The notes beneath the pieces are model-generated. The model searched no databases, was not told the origin of the DNA, and saw only the letters and a program-made list of their open reading frames with translations. From Bradyrhizobium glycinis (GTDB lineage: Bacteria > Pseudomonadota > Alphaproteobacteria > Rhizobiales > Xanthobacteraceae): a stretch of 64,000 nt of DNA. Where the stretch lies: contig NZ_JACCHQ010000007.1 of the NCBI RefSeq assembly GCF_016031655.1, positions 161,744 through 225,743 of the forward strand, given 5' to 3'. The translations under genes and the position numbers were made by a program. Below, in pieces: positions 62,954 to 64,000 of this stretch. The stretch's first letter is position 1. Each line of letters starts with the position of its first letter.

Positions 62954-63421
62954 TCAGGCCGCCATCATCTCGGGCGCGAGCTCGAGGACGCGGTCGACGT
63001 CGAGGACGACCATGAGCTGGCCGTCGAGGCGGTGGACGCCGCCGGCGAGCTTGGCCATGCGGGGGTCGAGGTTGACGGGGTTTTCTTCCTTGCCGTCCTC
63101 GGGCAGGCGCAGCACCTCGCCGATCTGGTCGATCAGGAGGCCGTAGGATTCGCCGCGCAGGTCGACGCCGACCGCCATCGCCGTCTTGCCGTCCTCGTCC
63201 TTGGGCAGGCCGAGGCGCGAGCGCATGTCGACCACGGTGACGATGCGGCCGCGCAGGTTCAATACGCCGGCGATCTCGCGCGAGGCCAGCGGCACGCGGG
63301 TGACGCGCTCGGGCATGAACACGTCCTGGACGCGCGAGATCGGCAGGCCGAACAGCTGACCGCCGATCATCGCGGTGACGTACTCGACCATGGCGCCTTC
63401 GCTGGATTGGGTCTTGCTCAT
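62954..63421 (-). CDS. cheW: Chemotaxis coupling protein CheW
   Basis: A 155-residue CheW with the usual SH3-like barrels: EYVTAMIGGQLFGLPISRVQ, EIAGVLNLRGRIVTVVDMRSRLG and AVGVDLRGESYGLLIDQIGEVL. It bridges receptors and CheA. The ATG at 63421 follows AGAGAGGTA on the minus strand. It lies 34 bases downstream of the cheA stop. Confidence 0.93.
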   Translation of the reverse strand: MSKTQSSEGAMVEYVTAMIGGQLFGLPISRVQDVFMPERVTRVPLASREIAGVLNLRGRIVTVVDMRSRLGLPKDEDGKTAMAVGVDLRGESYGLLIDQIGEVLRLPEDGKEENPVNLDPRMAKLAGGVHRLDGQLMVVLDVDRVLELAPEMMAA

Positions 63422-63455
63422 CTTACCTCTCTCCTGATCCATCCCGCTTAAGGGC

Positions 63456-64000
63456 CTAAGCCGCGGCCGCCCGGCTCAGCTCGGAGGCGCCGGCGGCGCC
63501 CGCGGTCTGCTCCTTCAGCGCCGCGATCAGACCGGGACGGTCGAACTTGGCGACATAATCGTGGAAGCCGGCCTGACGGCCACGCTCGATCGCCGCCGGC
63601 GACACCAGCGCCGAGAGGCCGATGATCGGCGTCGCGGCGAGGTTGTTGTCGGCGCGGACGACTTCCGCGAACTCGAACCCGTTCATGTCGGGCATCTCGA
63701 TGTCGGTCAGGATCACGTCGAAGTTTTGGGCGCGCAGCGCCGCCAAGCCCTCCTGCGCGGTCGGCGCGGTGCGGACGCGATAGCCGGCGGCTTTCAGCAC
63801 CGGCGCCAGCATGTTGCGGAAGAACGCGCTGTCGTCGACCAGCAGCACCGACTGCGAATGCAGCGACGGCTTCATCTCCTTGCGAGTGAACCAGTCAGCG
63901 AACGCCATCGGCAGGAAGTGGCCGACGTCGATCACCTCGGTGGCCTGGCCCTTGATCACGGCCGAGCCGAGAATGCCGGAGGAGGAGCCGCCGACCTCGA
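63456..64000 (-). CDS. cheA: Hybrid chemotaxis kinase CheA, C-terminal part with receiver domain
   Basis: Partial gene entering from the right edge. The visible part begins with the end of a CheW-like regulatory domain (GSSSGILGSAVIKGQATEVI, DVGHFLPMAFADWF) and continues into a full receiver domain (SVLLVDDSAFFRNMLAPVLK, phosphoacceptor in VILTDIEMPDMNG). A CheA with a fused C-terminal receiver is common in rhizobia. The kinase core lies outside the window. Confidence 0.85.
   Translation of the reverse strand, partial: EVGGSSSGILGSAVIKGQATEVIDVGHFLPMAFADWFTRKEMKPSLHSQSVLLVDDSAFFRNMLAPVLKAAGYRVRTAPTAQEGLAALRAQNFDVILTDIEMPDMNGFEFAEVVRADNNLAATPIIGLSALVSPAAIERGRQAGFHDYVAKFDRPGLIAALKEQTAGAAGASELSRAAAA

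Overview
The window reads as chromosomal DNA of a Bradyrhizobium-like alphaproteobacterium (Nitrobacteraceae). This rests on high GC with GC-rich third positions, ctrA beside fliI/fliJ and close to flhA, a CheA-CheW-CheY-CheB-CheR run, sigma-EcfG-like promoters (GGAAC-N16/17-nGTT), dense GANTC sites before ctrA, and several palindromic repeat families of the kind scattered through Bradyrhizobium intergenic DNA. The assignment is by pattern recognition; no search was run.

Region by region: (1) 1-3050, surface polysaccharide functions: the start of a flippase, a Tat-exported GH10 glycoside hydrolase and a DUF6492 glycosyltransferase-like protein. (2) 3146-15255, a secondary-metabolite locus: a 2147-residue peptide synthetase, a small Lys-rich coiled-coil protein and an Sfp-type phosphopantetheinyl transferase, transcribed away from a SAM/class III cyclase/AAA/TPR protein coupled to an isoaspartyl-methyltransferase-like protein. 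The synthetase loads through an acyl-CoA-ligase-like domain, its second adenylation domain lacks the usual alpha-amino-binding Asp, and it ends in a condensation domain without thioesterase. (3) 15283-20041, an acetylpolyamine amidohydrolase-like deacetylase, an SMP-30 protein overlapping a PQQ-type sugar dehydrogenase with a c-type heme motif, and two small ORFs. (4) 20271-30103, amine/amino-acid catabolism: gamma-glutamyltransferase-like protein, PuuB-like oxidase, polar amino-acid ABC transporter, D-amino-acid dehydrogenase, class III aminotransferase and two XRE-cupin regulators. (5) 30200-39350, a PaoABC-like molybdenum hydroxylase with a TetR regulator, a solute-binding protein divergent from a LysR regulator, PRC-barrel and DUF4864 proteins, and an MFS transporter. 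(6) 39500-43891, a copper-handling operon. (7) 44248-46389, flhA. (8) 46684-49986, small stress-type genes, repeats and an exported TPR protein of less typical composition. (9) 50410-54747, an NDH-2-like oxidoreductase, an AraC regulator, and an ECF sigma/anti-sigma pair. (10) 55065-64000, fliJ, fliI, ctrA, a YjfL-YjfM-YjfC-like triad and the chemotaxis cluster running off the right edge.

Two themes recur. Polyamine-related chemistry appears in three separate places: acetylpolyamine deacetylation, putrescine-type oxidation and transport, and a glutathionylspermidine-synthetase-like ATP-grasp protein. Cell-cycle control of motility is written in the promoters, with CtrA-like sites before flhA and between fliI and ctrA, and seven GANTC methylation sites before ctrA. 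The most promising undescribed system is the peptide synthetase locus.
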